Origin: Acinetobacter sp. MB5
GTDB lineage: Bacteria > Pseudomonadota > Gammaproteobacteria > Pseudomonadales > Moraxellaceae
Assembly (NCBI RefSeq): GCF_003261585.1
Contig: NZ_POVU01000002.1
Location: 434,001-498,000 of the forward strand
Direction: 5' to 3'
Length of the DNA stretch: 64,000 nucleotides
Under the pieces are notes generated by a model. It was not told where the DNA came from. It saw only the letters and a program-made list of their open reading frames with translations, and made no database searches. Within the stretch, counting starts at the first letter, position 1; each line of letters opens with the position of its first letter. The position numbers and the translations under genes are program-made. Shown here in pieces: positions 37,304 through 48,019 of the stretch.

Positions 37304-37469
37304 AAGTGGTCCGATATAAATTATTTTCTTGCATTGTAAAGTGTTTTTAAGATGCAAATCTAACAATCTTGATGAATTGCCTGACTTTGGCATAAGACAT
37401 CACTTCGCTTATGCCTTACAATAACTGCATTTTTGAAAAACGATCAAAGCACAGCGTTTAGGATATCCC

Positions 37470-38483
37470 ATGACAACAGCAGATCAACGCCCAATTATTT
37501 TGACTGGTGACCGCCCAACTGGACAACTCCATTTAGGTCACTTTGTTGGTTCACTTCGCTCACGTGTTGGTTTACAAGACACACATCATCAACACATTTT
37601 ATTAGCTGATGCACAAGCATTGACTGACAATGCCGATAACTTTGAAAAAGTTCGTCGTAATGTCATTGAAGTTGCGACAGATTATCTAGCAGTCGGTATC
37701 GACCCGACTAAAACAACGATTTGTGTTCAGTCTCATTTATCTGCTTTAAATGAACTGACCATGCTGTATTTAAACTTCGTGACTGTGGCACGTTTAGAAC
37801 GTAATCCAACCATCAAATCTGAAATTCAGATGCGTGGTTTTGAGCGTGATATTCCCGCAGGTTTCTTATGCTACCCAGTGGCTCAAGCTGCCGACATCAC
37901 TGCATTTAAAGCGACAGTTGTTCCTGTGGGTGAAGATCAAATCCCCATGATCGAACAAACCAATGAAATTGTTCGTCGTGTAAACCGCCAAATTGGCCGT
38001 GATTTACTCCCAGAATGTAAAGCATTGCTATCAAATGTTGGTCGTTTACCTGGATTTGACGGGAAAGCTAAAATGTCAAAATCTTTGGGTAACACCATTG
38101 TGTTAAATGCGACAGACAAGGACATTAAAAAAGCTGTTAATGCAATGTATACAGATCCAAATCACTTGCGCATTGAAGATCCAGGTCAAGTTGAAGGCAA
38201 TGTGGTGTTTACTTATTTAGATGCCTTCGATCCAAACAAAGAAGAGTTAGAGGAGTTGAAAGCATACTATCGTCGCGGCGGTTTAGGTGATGGTACGGTG
38301 AAAAAACGTCTTGAAGGTATTCTAAAAGATTTGATCGCTCCAATTCGTGAACGCCGTAACGAGTTATCTAAAGATCCTGACTATATTATGGATGTTTTGA
38401 AAGCAGGTACTCAAAAGTGTCAAGTGATTACCCAAAACACTTTAGATGAAGTGAAAGATGGCCTTGGAATGTTCCGTTTCTGA
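37470..38483 (+). CDS. trpS: Tryptophanyl-tRNA synthetase
   Basis: A 337-residue class I aminoacyl-tRNA synthetase. The HIGH-type motif is GQLHLGHFVGS near residue 20 and the KMSKS motif is intact (DGKAKMSKSLGNT, about residue 198). GFLCYPVAQAADI and PVGEDQIPMIEQT bind Trp and ATP. The length matches bacterial TrpRS. It is divergent from the DUF808 gene. No T-box is expected in this group and none was seen. Confidence 0.96.
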   Translation: MTTADQRPIILTGDRPTGQLHLGHFVGSLRSRVGLQDTHHQHILLADAQALTDNADNFEKVRRNVIEVATDYLAVGIDPTKTTICVQSHLSALNELTMLYLNFVTVARLERNPTIKSEIQMRGFERDIPAGFLCYPVAQAADITAFKATVVPVGEDQIPMIEQTNEIVRRVNRQIGRDLLPECKALLSNVGRLPGFDGKAKMSKSLGNTIVLNATDKDIKKAVNAMYTDPNHLRIEDPGQVEGNVVFTYLDAFDPNKEELEELKAYYRRGGLGDGTVKKRLEGILKDLIAPIRERRNELSKDPDYIMDVLKAGTQKCQVITQNTLDEVKDGLGMFRF

Positions 38484-38598
38484 GCAAAATGTCAGAAAAA
38501 CCATCCCAAAAGTGACCATTTTTGTTAATTTCAAACAAAACGTGCAACAAATAGTGTCGTTTTTTTACGTTATTTAACACTTAGTCTATATAAAAGCC

Positions 38599-38740
38599 TA
38601 TTAATTTAGTCTGCTTTTTTATATACTAACTCTATAGCGTTTAGTTGTTACAACTAAATGACATTTCTCCATTTTACGGAACTGTTTTCAGTTTTTCGTT
38701 GTTCTACGCAGTGGTCACCCCAACCATTGCGTATTTTTTT
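38599..38740 (+). ncRNA. aar: Probable Aar small RNA (Hfq-type)
   Basis: A transcription unit without ORF between trpS and sucD. A promoter-like pair TTTACG (38564-38569) / TATATA (38587-38592), spaced 17 bp, lies at the 5' side. Within the transcript are a 9-bp perfect inverted repeat (TTTAGTTGT / ACAACTAAA, 38640-38658), a small AACTG-TTTT-CAGTT hairpin (38680-38693) and a 9-bp terminator stem (ACGCAGTGG / CCATTGCGT, 38706-38732) with seven T. In Acinetobacter baylyi an Hfq-dependent small RNA, Aar, linked to amino-acid metabolism, was described at this same trpS-sucD position. Identity is inferred from location and layout; the 5' end is estimated. Confidence 0.7.
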
Positions 38741-38754
38741 GTCTAAAAATCCTC

Positions 38755-38796
38755 AAAAAAAATCAAGTTTCCACTTTCATGAAAACTTGATTTTTA
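38755..38796 (-). terminator. Terminator after sucCD
   Basis: On the minus strand AAATCAAGTTT pairs with AAACTTGATTT around a loop of about 12 nt, followed by T residues. It lies 20 bp downstream of the sucD stop. Confidence 0.8.
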
Positions 38797-38816
38797 AACT
38801 TTAGAGAAATTACAAC

Positions 38817-39707
38817 TTAAACCAATTTTTTCTCTTTTAAGACTTCCAGCATGGTCGCACCAATTTCTGCAGGACTACGTGTATAAGCCATACCTGCGCG
38901 CTCAAATGCCATAAATTTCTCTTCCGCAGTCCCTTTACCACCAGAAATAATCGCGCCTGCATGCCCCATACGTTTACCTTTTGGTGCTGTCACTCCTGCA
39001 ATATAACCAACAACAGGCTTAGTCACATTGGACTGGATATATTCAGCAGCTTCTTCCTCGGCCGTTCCACCAATTTCACCAATCATAATAATGGCATCGG
39101 TATCTGGATCATCTTGGAAAAGTTTTAAAGCATCAATTTGATTCATACCTGGAATCGGATCTCCTCCAATCCCAATACAAGTCGACTGCCCAAGTCCTAA
39201 TTTTGTGGTTTGAGACACTGCTTCATAGGTCAAAGTACCTGAGCGTGAGATAATACCAATCCGCCCAGCTTGATGAATATGACCTGGCATAATCCCAATT
39301 TTACATTGGTCAGGTGTAATAATACCTGGACAGTTTGGCCCAATCAGACGTGTATTCTGACCACATGTTTCCAAATAGCGTTTTGCTTTTAACATATCCA
39401 GAGTTGGAACACCTTCCGTGATCACCACAATCAAACCAATCCCTGTATCAATTGCTTCAATTACAGAATCTAATACATAAGGTGCAGGGACATAAATGAC
39501 TGAAGCATCTGCCTGAGTCTCATTCACAGCATCTTGCATGGTATTAAATACAGGTAGGTCTAAATGTGTTTGCCCACCTTTACCTGGTGTGACACCACCC
39601 ACCACTTTCGTTCCGTAATTTAAGGCTTGTACCGAATGGAAAGTTCCGTTTTTTCCTGTGAAGCCTTGCACTAAAACTTTTGTATCTTTATTGATTAATA
39701 CGCTCAT
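38817..39707 (-). CDS. sucD: Succinyl-CoA synthetase alpha subunit
   Basis: A 296-residue subunit of the enzyme that converts succinyl-CoA to succinate with ATP or GTP formation. The CoA-binding Rossmann motif is [29 protein letters not shown] and the P-loop region [15 protein letters not shown] follow. The phosphorylated histidine is in [15 protein letters not shown] good ribosome-binding site (AAGGAATTTCAGCATG) precedes the start, 11 bp after sucC. Confidence 0.97.
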   Translation of the reverse strand: MSVLINKDTKVLVQGFTGKNGTFHSVQALNYGTKVVGGVTPGKGGQTHLDLPVFNTMQDAVNETQADASVIYVPAPYVLDSVIEAIDTGIGLIVVITEGVPTLDMLKAKRYLETCGQNTRLIGPNCPGIITPDQCKIGIMPGHIHQAGRIGIISRSGTLTYEAVSQTTKLGLGQSTCIGIGGDPIPGMNQIDALKLFQDDPDTDAIIMIGEIGGTAEEEAAEYIQSNVTKPVVGYIAGVTAPKGKRMGHAGAIISGGKGTAEEKFMAFERAGMAYTRSPAEIGATMLEVLKEKKLV

Positions 39708-39718
39708 GCTGAAATTCC

Positions 39719-40894
39719 TTAATTATTGTTATGCTGTAATGTTGCAACGACTTTTTGTGCTGCATCGGCCAAACCATTTGCAGAAATAAGTGTCAATCCA
39801 GATTCATCCAGAATTTTTGCACCCAACTCAGCATTATTTCCTTCTAAACGTACAACAACTGGAATATTGACATGGACTTCTTGAACAGCTGCAATAATTG
39901 CTTCAGCAATCATGTCACAACGTACAATTCCCCCAAAAATATTGATTAGAACTGCTTCAACCGAACTATCGGCCAAAATAATCTTAAATGCTTCGATCAC
40001 GCGTTCTTTAGTTGCACCACCACCCACATCAAGGAAATTCGCAGGTTTCCCACCATAAAGCTGGATAATATCCATGGTCGCCATTGCTAGGCCTGCGCCA
40101 TTGACCATACAACCAATATTCCCTTCGAGAGCAACATAGTTTAGATCATGCTCAGAAGCTTTAAGCTCTCTCTCATTTTCCTGTGTCTTATCTCTCAGTG
40201 CAGCAATATGAGGAAGTCGAAATAATGCGTTTGAATCAATACCAATTTTGGCATCGACACATAAAATTTCACCATTTTCACGGATTGATAGCGGGTTAAT
40301 TTCAAACAATGCAAAATCATTTTCGGTAAATGCACGATAAGCACCTTGCATTAACTTCGTAAAACTATCAATTTGTTCTTCAGACAACTTTAAAGCATAA
40401 CCCACTTGACGAGCTTGAAATGGCAACAAACCCACTAAAGGGTCAATACTAATTTTAATGATCTTTTCAGGTGTTTCTTCTGCAACTTTTTCAATTTCAA
40501 CACCACCTTCAGTCGATGCCATAAACGTCACGCGACGTGATGAACGATCAACAACTGCCCCTAAATACAATTCACGCTGTACAGGATAAACATCCTCACA
40601 AACCAAAACACTATTTACAGGTTGACCCAAGGCATCCGTTTGATAGGTCACCAACCTCGTTCCTAAAATCTCACCAGCATATTCAGCAGCTTCATCTTTG
40701 GATTTTACAACTTTTACGCCACCAGCCTTACCACGCCCACCTGCATGGACTTGGGCTTTCATGACTGCAAACTTTCCAGCAAGTTTTTTATATGCAGCCA
40801 CAGCTTCATCAGGTGTAGTCGCTAAAATTCCTTCTTGAACAGGTAAACCATATTGTTTGAGTAAAGCTTTTGCCTGATATTCGTGTAAATTCAT
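39719..40894 (-). CDS. sucC: Succinyl-CoA synthetase beta subunit
   Basis: A 391-residue ATP-grasp subunit. It opens [19 protein letters not shown], has the nucleotide-binding [19 protein letters not shown], the metal site [11 protein letters not shown], and the Gly-rich loop [13 protein letters not shown] with [11 protein letters not shown]. Length is standard (388 in E. coli). It is followed closely by sucD. Unlike a simple run-on from lpd, a terminator and a structured leader lie between lpd and this gene, so it probably has its own promoter. Confidence 0.97.
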   Translation of the reverse strand: MNLHEYQAKALLKQYGLPVQEGILATTPDEAVAAYKKLAGKFAVMKAQVHAGGRGKAGGVKVVKSKDEAAEYAGEILGTRLVTYQTDALGQPVNSVLVCEDVYPVQRELYLGAVVDRSSRRVTFMASTEGGVEIEKVAEETPEKIIKISIDPLVGLLPFQARQVGYALKLSEEQIDSFTKLMQGAYRAFTENDFALFEINPLSIRENGEILCVDAKIGIDSNALFRLPHIAALRDKTQENERELKASEHDLNYVALEGNIGCMVNGAGLAMATMDIIQLYGGKPANFLDVGGGATKERVIEAFKIILADSSVEAVLINIFGGIVRCDMIAEAIIAAVQEVHVNIPVVVRLEGNNAELGAKILDESGLTLISANGLADAAQKVVATLQHNNN

Positions 40895-40953
40895 TCTCGT
40901 ACCTTTTTACTTATTACATTCACTTATTTTTAAAATCCATCTCGATGAGCGAG

Positions 40954-40986
40954 CTACAACAGCATCATGCTGAAGTCTAATTGTAG
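40954..40986 (-). promoter_or_regulatory. Bulged hairpin in the sucC leader
   Basis: On the minus strand CTACAA, an 8-nt bulge, then CAGCAT pair with ATGCTG and TTGTAG across a single-base loop: 12 bp in total. It lies about 60 bp upstream of sucC. An RNA element or operator is possible. Confidence 0.4.
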
Positions 40987-41130
40987 TTGTATTAGAAATT
41001 TGTCCTGAACTCAACTCTTTACTACAAATTAAACATAATTCTCAAAAATATCGCAAAATTTGGTATTTTTTATATAAATAAAAATACAATTTACTAACCA
41101 TTAGTATTTATTTATCAATATCTTAAAATA

Positions 41131-41160
41131 AAAAGAGCGACCAAAATGATCGCTCTTTTT
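41131..41160. terminator. Terminator after lpd
   Basis: AAAAGAGCGA pairs with TCGCTCTTTT around a 9-nt loop. It lies 26 bp past the lpd stop and has A/T runs on both sides. Confidence 0.82.
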
Positions 41161-41185
41161 CAATTAAATTATTTAACTAATCTAA

Positions 41186-42652
<1,467 letters not shown>

Positions 42653-42679
42653 CTAAGCCTGTTATTTTTATTCTATAAA

Positions 42680-43897
42680 TTAAAGGTCAAGGATTAATTT
42701 AGCTGGTTCTTCTAACAATTCTTTGATTGTTACCAAGAAACCTACTGCTTCTTTACCATCGATCATACGATGGTCATAAGAAAGCGCTAAATACATCATT
42801 GGCAAGATTTCAACTTGACCATTCACCGCCATAGGACGTTCTTGGATTTTGTGCATACCCAAGATACCTGTTTGCGGCTGGTTCAAAATTGGAGTTGAAA
42901 GCAATGAACCGAATGTACCACCGTTAGTAATGGTGAATGTACCGCCAGTCATGTCTTCGATGCCCAATTTGCCATCACGTGCTTTATACGCATAATCACG
43001 GATGCCATTTTCAACTTCGGCATAGCTCATACGGTCTGTATCACGAAGTACAGGAACCACTAGACCACGTTCTGAAGATACGGCAACACCGATGTCATAG
43101 TAACCGTGATAAACGATGTCATCGCCATCAATTGATGCATTCACTGCTGGGTAGCGTTTTAATGCTTCTGTAGCAGCTTTAACAAAGAAAGACATAAAGC
43201 CTAAACGCGCACCGTGACGTTTTTCAAAGATGTCTTTGTATTGCTTACGCATTTCCATGACTGGTTTCATGTTCACTTCGTTAAACGTTGTCAACATTGC
43301 AGTTTGTTGAGTTGCTGCAAGCAAACGTTCAGCTACACGTTTACGCAAGCGAGTCATTGGAACGCGTTTTTCAATACGTTCACCAACAGCCACGCTTAAC
43401 GGTGTTACGTTAGCAGCAGCTGGTTTAGTTTGGTGATTCACAACATCTTCTTTCGTAATGCGACCACCACGACCTGTACCTGCCACATCAGCTGCAGCAA
43501 TACCTGTTTCGTTTAATGCTTTACGTACTGCTGGTGCTTGATCTTGAACTGCTTGAGCACGTTCAACCACAGGCGCAGCACCTGCTTGTGTGTTTGCAGC
43601 CGCTTGTTCTACTTTTTCTTCGCTTTGAACAGCTTCAGTCGCTGCAGCGCCAGAAACAGCACCTTCTTGGAATTGAGCAATCACTTCGCTAGAAAGAACG
43701 GTCTCACCTTCACCTTTCACAATTGCAACTAAGCTACCATCAGCAGGTGCAACAACTTCCAATACAACTTTATCGGTTTCAATATCACAGATCACTTCGT
43801 CACGTGATACTGCTTCGCCCACTTTTTTATGCCAAGTTGCAATTGTTCCGTCTGCTACAGACTCTGGGAATACCGGAGCTTTAATTTCGGTTGCCAT
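42680..43897 (-). CDS. sucB: Dihydrolipoamide succinyltransferase (E2 of 2-oxoglutarate dehydrogenase)
   Basis: A 405-residue E2 with one lipoyl domain (lipoyl lysine in [11 protein letters not shown], near residue 43), an Ala/Gln/Pro linker, a peripheral-subunit-binding domain ([21 protein letters not shown]) and the catalytic core ending in [16 protein letters not shown] (catalytic His and Asp). The start is fixed by AGGAGAGACTAGTATAATG. It is between sucA and lpd in the minus-strand operon. Confidence 0.97.
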   Translation of the reverse strand: MATEIKAPVFPESVADGTIATWHKKVGEAVSRDEVICDIETDKVVLEVVAPADGSLVAIVKGEGETVLSSEVIAQFQEGAVSGAAATEAVQSEEKVEQAAANTQAGAAPVVERAQAVQDQAPAVRKALNETGIAAADVAGTGRGGRITKEDVVNHQTKPAAANVTPLSVAVGERIEKRVPMTRLRKRVAERLLAATQQTAMLTTFNEVNMKPVMEMRKQYKDIFEKRHGARLGFMSFFVKAATEALKRYPAVNASIDGDDIVYHGYYDIGVAVSSERGLVVPVLRDTDRMSYAEVENGIRDYAYKARDGKLGIEDMTGGTFTITNGGTFGSLLSTPILNQPQTGILGMHKIQERPMAVNGQVEILPMMYLALSYDHRMIDGKEAVGFLVTIKELLEEPAKLILDL

Positions 43898-43918
43898 TAT
43901 ACTAGTCTCTCCTGATGA

Positions 43919-46750
43919 TTAAGCTTCAATCGCAAGCGCGTCTTGAATTAATTTAGCTTGTTGTTTTGCATGCAAATATGGTGAACCACATGCTGGGGCT
44001 GCAGAAGCGTCACGACCTGCGAAGCTAATGCGTGCTTGTTTGCCTACATTTGACACTGAGTCATATAAAAATGGGGCAATAAAGTGCCATGCACCTTGGT
44101 TCTTCGGCTCTTCTTGACACCAAACAACGTCTTTTGCGTTTGGATATGCATTAAGAACTTCAGCAATACGTTGTTCTGGGTATGGGTACAATTGTTCTAC
44201 ACGTACAATTGCAACATTTTTCAATTCAGCTTCACGACGTTTTTCAAGCAAGTCGTAATACACTTTACCACCACAGAACACAATGCGATTCACATCTGCT
44301 TTGTTGATTTGATCAACTTCATCAATCACAGTTTGGAATTGACCATTCGCCAATTCATCTAGATTAGATACTGCAAGTTTATGACGAAGCAATGATTTTG
44401 GTGACATTACGATCAATGGCTTACGAATTGGGCGTACAGCCTGACGACGTAATGCATGATAAATCTGAGCAGGCGTTGTCGGTGTAATCACTTGCATATT
44501 GTCTTCTGCACAAAGCTGCAAATAACGCTCTAAACGTGCAGATGAGTGCTCAGGACCTTGACCTTCAAAGCCATGTGGTAACAACATGGTTAAACCACAA
44601 ACACGTTCCCATTTGGTTTCGCCAGATGCGATAAACTGGTCAATCACCACCTGTGCACAGTTTGCGAAGTCACCAAACTGAGCTTCCCAAACGATCAAAC
44701 TATTTGGCAATGTAGTTGCATAACCATATTCAAATGCCAAAACAGCTTCTTCAGAAAGCAGTGAATCCCAAAGTGCAAAACGCGGTTGGTTTTCTTTGAT
44801 GTTACAAAGCGGAATGTAAACTGCGCCATCTTTTTGGCTATGTAGTTTAGCGTGACGGTGTGAGAATGTACCACGACCAACGTCTTCACCACTAATACGT
44901 ACCAAGAAACCTTCATCTACCAAAGTGGCATAAGCGAGAGTTTCAGCCGCCCCCCAGTTTAGAGGAACTTCACCAGTTTGCATTTTCAAACGTTCGTCAA
45001 TCACTTTAGAGACTTGACGTTGCATTTCAAAACCTTCTGGAAGCTCACGCATTTTGGTACCTAACGCTTTTAAGCGGTCGATATCAAATGAAGTATCCCA
45101 GTTGTCTGTGTAATCATGGCCCAAGTACGGTGTCCAATCCACAAACATTTTTGTATTTGGCTCAAGTACTAGTGCATTCGCAACATGGTTACCTGCTTCT
45201 AAATCAGCACGGTAGTCTTCAACCATTTTGTCCGCTTCAGCGCGATCCAAGATTTTTTGTTGAACCAATTGATCAGCATAAAGCGTACGAGTCGTCGCTT
45301 TTTTGTTAATCACTTGATACATCATTGGTTGAGTTGCAGATGGCTCATCTGCTTCGTTGTGACCACGACGACGGTAACAGAACAAGTCAATCACAACATC
45401 TTTACGGAATGTATGGCGGAAATCATGCGCAAGTTGTGCCACAAATACAACAGCTTCAGGGTCATCACCATTTACATGGAAGATTGGTGCCTGAACCATT
45501 TTTGCGATGTCAGTACAGTATTCTGTAGAACGCGCATCACGTGGATCAGAAGTTGTGAAACCAACTTGGTTGTTCACTACAATGTGAACTGTACCACCAA
45601 CGGTATAACCGCGGGTTTGTGACATTTGGAAAGTTTCCATGTTCACGCCTTGACCTGCAAATGCAGCATCACCGTGAACGATCACCGGTAACACATCATC
45701 ACCACCAATGTCTTTACGACGTACTTGGCGTGCACGAACAGAACCTTCAACTACAGGCCCAACGATTTCTAAGTGCGATGGGTTAAATGCCAATGCCAAG
45801 TGGACTTCACCACCTGGAGTCATTACATTTGATGAGAAACCTTGGTGATATTTAACGTCACCAGAACCTTTTTTGTTGAGGGCTTTACCTTCAAACTCAC
45901 CAAAAAGGTCTGCTGGGTTTTTACCCATAATATTCACAAGCAAGTTCAAGCGACCGCGGTGTGGCATACCAATAACCACTTCTTTACAGCTCACTGTACC
46001 TGCACGTTGAATCAGCTCATTCACCATTGGAATGAAGGTTTCACCACCTTCCAGACCAAAGCGTTTCGCACCTACATATTTATTACCAAGGAATTTTTCT
46101 AAACCTTCAGCGGCGGTCAAACGCTCTAAGAAATGTTTCTTTTGCTCTGCCGTAAAGCTAAATTGACCACGCTCACCTTCAAGGCGCTGTTGAATCCAAC
46201 GCTTCTCTACTGTGTCTACAATGTGCATATATTCAGCACCGATAGACCCACAGTAAATTGCTTGCATGGTGTCAACCATTTCACCAAGAGTTGCTTCATC
46301 TTTACCAATCGCCAGATTACCTGTGTTAAATACAGTATCTAAGTCAGATTTGGTCAACCCATGTGCATTTAATTCTAAATCTGGAACGTCTTCACGCTTA
46401 GCCAAACCTAATGGGTCCAACTTCGCTTTTTGGTGTCCGCGGTTGCGGTAAGCAGCAATAAGTTGCAAAACACCGATTTGGCGTTTTTCATGCTCAGTAC
46501 TTACAGTGCTTTGAACAACAGACTGTACACGGTTTGAATTACGACCAAGTAATAAAAATTGTTCACGCACAGTTCCGTGTGGTTGGTCGCCTTTTGGGAA
46601 TTTATCGAAATATTGACGCCAGTCTTCACTGACAGAGGATGGAGAAGTTAGGTACTGCTCGTATAGTTCTTCAATATACGCTGCACTATCAGCGGAAAGT
46701 TCAGTATCGAGACGCAGTGCGTCAGCAACTTCTTGCATTTGTGGACCCAT
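43919..46750 (-). CDS. sucA: 2-oxoglutarate dehydrogenase E1 component
   Basis: A 943-residue thiamine-diphosphate enzyme that decarboxylates 2-oxoglutarate. The N-terminal E2-binding stretch has YIEELYEQYLTSPSSVSEDW; the ThDP region shows GMPHRGRLNLLVNIMGK, VHGDAAFAGQG and VVNNQVGFTTSDPRDARST. The C-terminal half carries FGDFANCAQVVIDQFI and EGQGPEHSSARLERYLQL. Length is usual (933 in E. coli). Two ATGs four codons apart are possible; I keep the first. The spacing of AGGA to the first ATG is very short, so the second is also plausible. Confidence 0.97.
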   Translation of the reverse strand: MGPQMQEVADALRLDTELSADSAAYIEELYEQYLTSPSSVSEDWRQYFDKFPKGDQPHGTVREQFLLLGRNSNRVQSVVQSTVSTEHEKRQIGVLQLIAAYRNRGHQKAKLDPLGLAKREDVPDLELNAHGLTKSDLDTVFNTGNLAIGKDEATLGEMVDTMQAIYCGSIGAEYMHIVDTVEKRWIQQRLEGERGQFSFTAEQKKHFLERLTAAEGLEKFLGNKYVGAKRFGLEGGETFIPMVNELIQRAGTVSCKEVVIGMPHRGRLNLLVNIMGKNPADLFGEFEGKALNKKGSGDVKYHQGFSSNVMTPGGEVHLALAFNPSHLEIVGPVVEGSVRARQVRRKDIGGDDVLPVIVHGDAAFAGQGVNMETFQMSQTRGYTVGGTVHIVVNNQVGFTTSDPRDARSTEYCTDIAKMVQAPIFHVNGDDPEAVVFVAQLAHDFRHTFRKDVVIDLFCYRRRGHNEADEPSATQPMMYQVINKKATTRTLYADQLVQQKILDRAEADKMVEDYRADLEAGNHVANALVLEPNTKMFVDWTPYLGHDYTDNWDTSFDIDRLKALGTKMRELPEGFEMQRQVSKVIDERLKMQTGEVPLNWGAAETLAYATLVDEGFLVRISGEDVGRGTFSHRHAKLHSQKDGAVYIPLCNIKENQPRFALWDSLLSEEAVLAFEYGYATTLPNSLIVWEAQFGDFANCAQVVIDQFIASGETKWERVCGLTMLLPHGFEGQGPEHSSARLERYLQLCAEDNMQVITPTTPAQIYHALRRQAVRPIRKPLIVMSPKSLLRHKLAVSNLDELANGQFQTVIDEVDQINKADVNRIVFCGGKVYYDLLEKRREAELKNVAIVRVEQLYPYPEQRIAEVLNAYPNAKDVVWCQEEPKNQGAWHFIAPFLYDSVSNVGKQARISFAGRDASAAPACGSPYLHAKQQAKLIQDALAIEA

Positions 46751-47254
46751 TTCCTATTGCAAAAATATTACAGATTACTCAGTGAAGCAATCCATGATCA
46801 ATAATGTCAGATTGGTAAACATGACATCATGCCCAATGACTTTCATCATCAGGAATATTTACGCTTATAAAATAGATATAACCTATTTTATAAGCACAAT
46901 AAACCATAACACCCATACCTGGCATTATCGTTCATCATATACCCGACTGGAAGTCGAGCAATTTTTTGCAAATCGTCTTAGATAAAGATAAATTCACGAT
47001 TTAGCTTTTCTAAAACATTTACGCGTTTTTAAATCACCATCATTTTCTCACATAATGAAAATAATAGCTCTTTTTTTTCATTATTTTTTTCAATATGGTG
47101 ACTTGCTAAATGCTAACATGTTCTCCGAAATGATTTAATTTTTTTCCCACATACCCCCCATAAATCATAAAAATATATAAATACAAAACAAGTATATATG
47201 TTGATCAATCTATCAAAAATAATCCTTACATTTCCCCAACCAAACACATAAAAA
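46751..47254. other. Upstream region of sucA
   Basis: About 500 bp between sdhB's terminator and sucA, without a coding frame I trust. The half nearest sucA contains a 13-bp perfect inverted repeat (listed separately) and a smaller CATGA-CA-TCATG repeat near 46820-46835. The distal half (47000-47250) is very AT-rich. A sucA promoter must lie here, because the sdhB terminator separates the two operons. Confidence 0.6.
46863..46895. repeat. 13-bp perfect inverted repeat upstream of sucA
   Basis: GCTTATAAAATAG (46863-46875) and CTATTTTATAAGC (46883-46895) are exact reverse complements around 7 bp. There is no T-run at its 3' side on the sucA strand, so a terminator is unlikely; an operator or leader hairpin about 115 bp before sucA is more likely. 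Confidence 0.6.
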
Positions 47255-47282
47255 AAAGCGCACATTAAATAATGTGCGCTTT
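47255..47282 (-). terminator. Terminator after sdhCDAB
   Basis: AAAGCGCACATT pairs with AATGTGCGCTTT around a 4-nt loop; on the minus strand a T-run follows. It lies 13 bp past the sdhB stop. Confidence 0.88.
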
Positions 47283-47294
47283 CTATACATATAA

Positions 47295-48005
47295 TTAGCC
47301 CGCTTGGTCTAACAACATGCTACGAATGTGACCAATTGCCTTAGTCGGGTTCAAACCTTTAGGACAAACAGAAACACAGTTCATAATACCTTTACAGCGA
47401 AATAGACTAAATGGGTCATCTAAACGAGCCAAACGATCTTGAGTTGCTGTATCACGCGAATCAATAATGAAACGGTATGCATTCAACAATGCTGAAGGAC
47501 CCAAGAATTTATCTGGGTTCCACCAGAATGATGGGCATGAAGTTGAACAACATGCACATAAAATACATTCATACAAACCATCTAAATGTTCACGCTCTTC
47601 AGGAGACTGCAAACGTTCTTTTGGCGGTGCTGGCTGACTATTAATAAGGAATGGCTGAATCTTGTTATATTGATCATAGAATTGGTTCATATCAACAACC
47701 AAATCTTTAATCACAGGCAAACCTGGTAGTGGACGAATCACAATTTTTTCAGGTAAATCGTTCAAATTCCACAAACAAGCCAAACCATTTTTACCGTTGA
47801 TATTCACACCATCTGAACCACAGATCCCTTCACGACAAGAACGACGGAAAGTTAGTGTTTCATCTTGAACTTTCAAAGCAAGCAAAGCATCAAGCAACAT
47901 ACGGTGCTTATCTGTCAATTCAAGCTTAAAAGTTTGCATGTACGGTGCTTTATCCTTATCAGGATCATAGCGGTAGATTTCGAATGTACGAGTACCTCTA
48001 CTCAT
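47295..48005 (-). CDS. sdhB: Succinate dehydrogenase iron-sulfur subunit
   Basis: A 236-residue subunit carrying three Fe-S clusters. The 2Fe-2S site is CREGICGSDGVNINGKNGLAC, spread over about residues 58-80; the 4Fe-4S site is CILCACCSTSCPS; the 3Fe-4S site is CKGIMNCVSVCPKGL. All cluster ligands are present. It transfers electrons from SdhA to the membrane quinone site. It is last of the operon, 14 bp after sdhA. Confidence 0.97.
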   Translation of the reverse strand: MSRGTRTFEIYRYDPDKDKAPYMQTFKLELTDKHRMLLDALLALKVQDETLTFRRSCREGICGSDGVNINGKNGLACLWNLNDLPEKIVIRPLPGLPVIKDLVVDMNQFYDQYNKIQPFLINSQPAPPKERLQSPEEREHLDGLYECILCACCSTSCPSFWWNPDKFLGPSALLNAYRFIIDSRDTATQDRLARLDDPFSLFRCKGIMNCVSVCPKGLNPTKAIGHIRSMLLDQAG

Positions 48006-48019
48006 CTTTATACTCCCGA

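Larger units (their letters stand above)
38484..38816. other. Gap between trpS and sucD
   Basis: About 330 bp between convergent genes, with no protein-coding frame. It holds a probable small RNA with promoter and terminator on the plus strand (38564-38740) and the sucD terminator on the minus strand (38755-38796), both listed separately. The first 80 bp after the trpS stop are AT-rich without recognisable signals. Confidence 0.7.
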
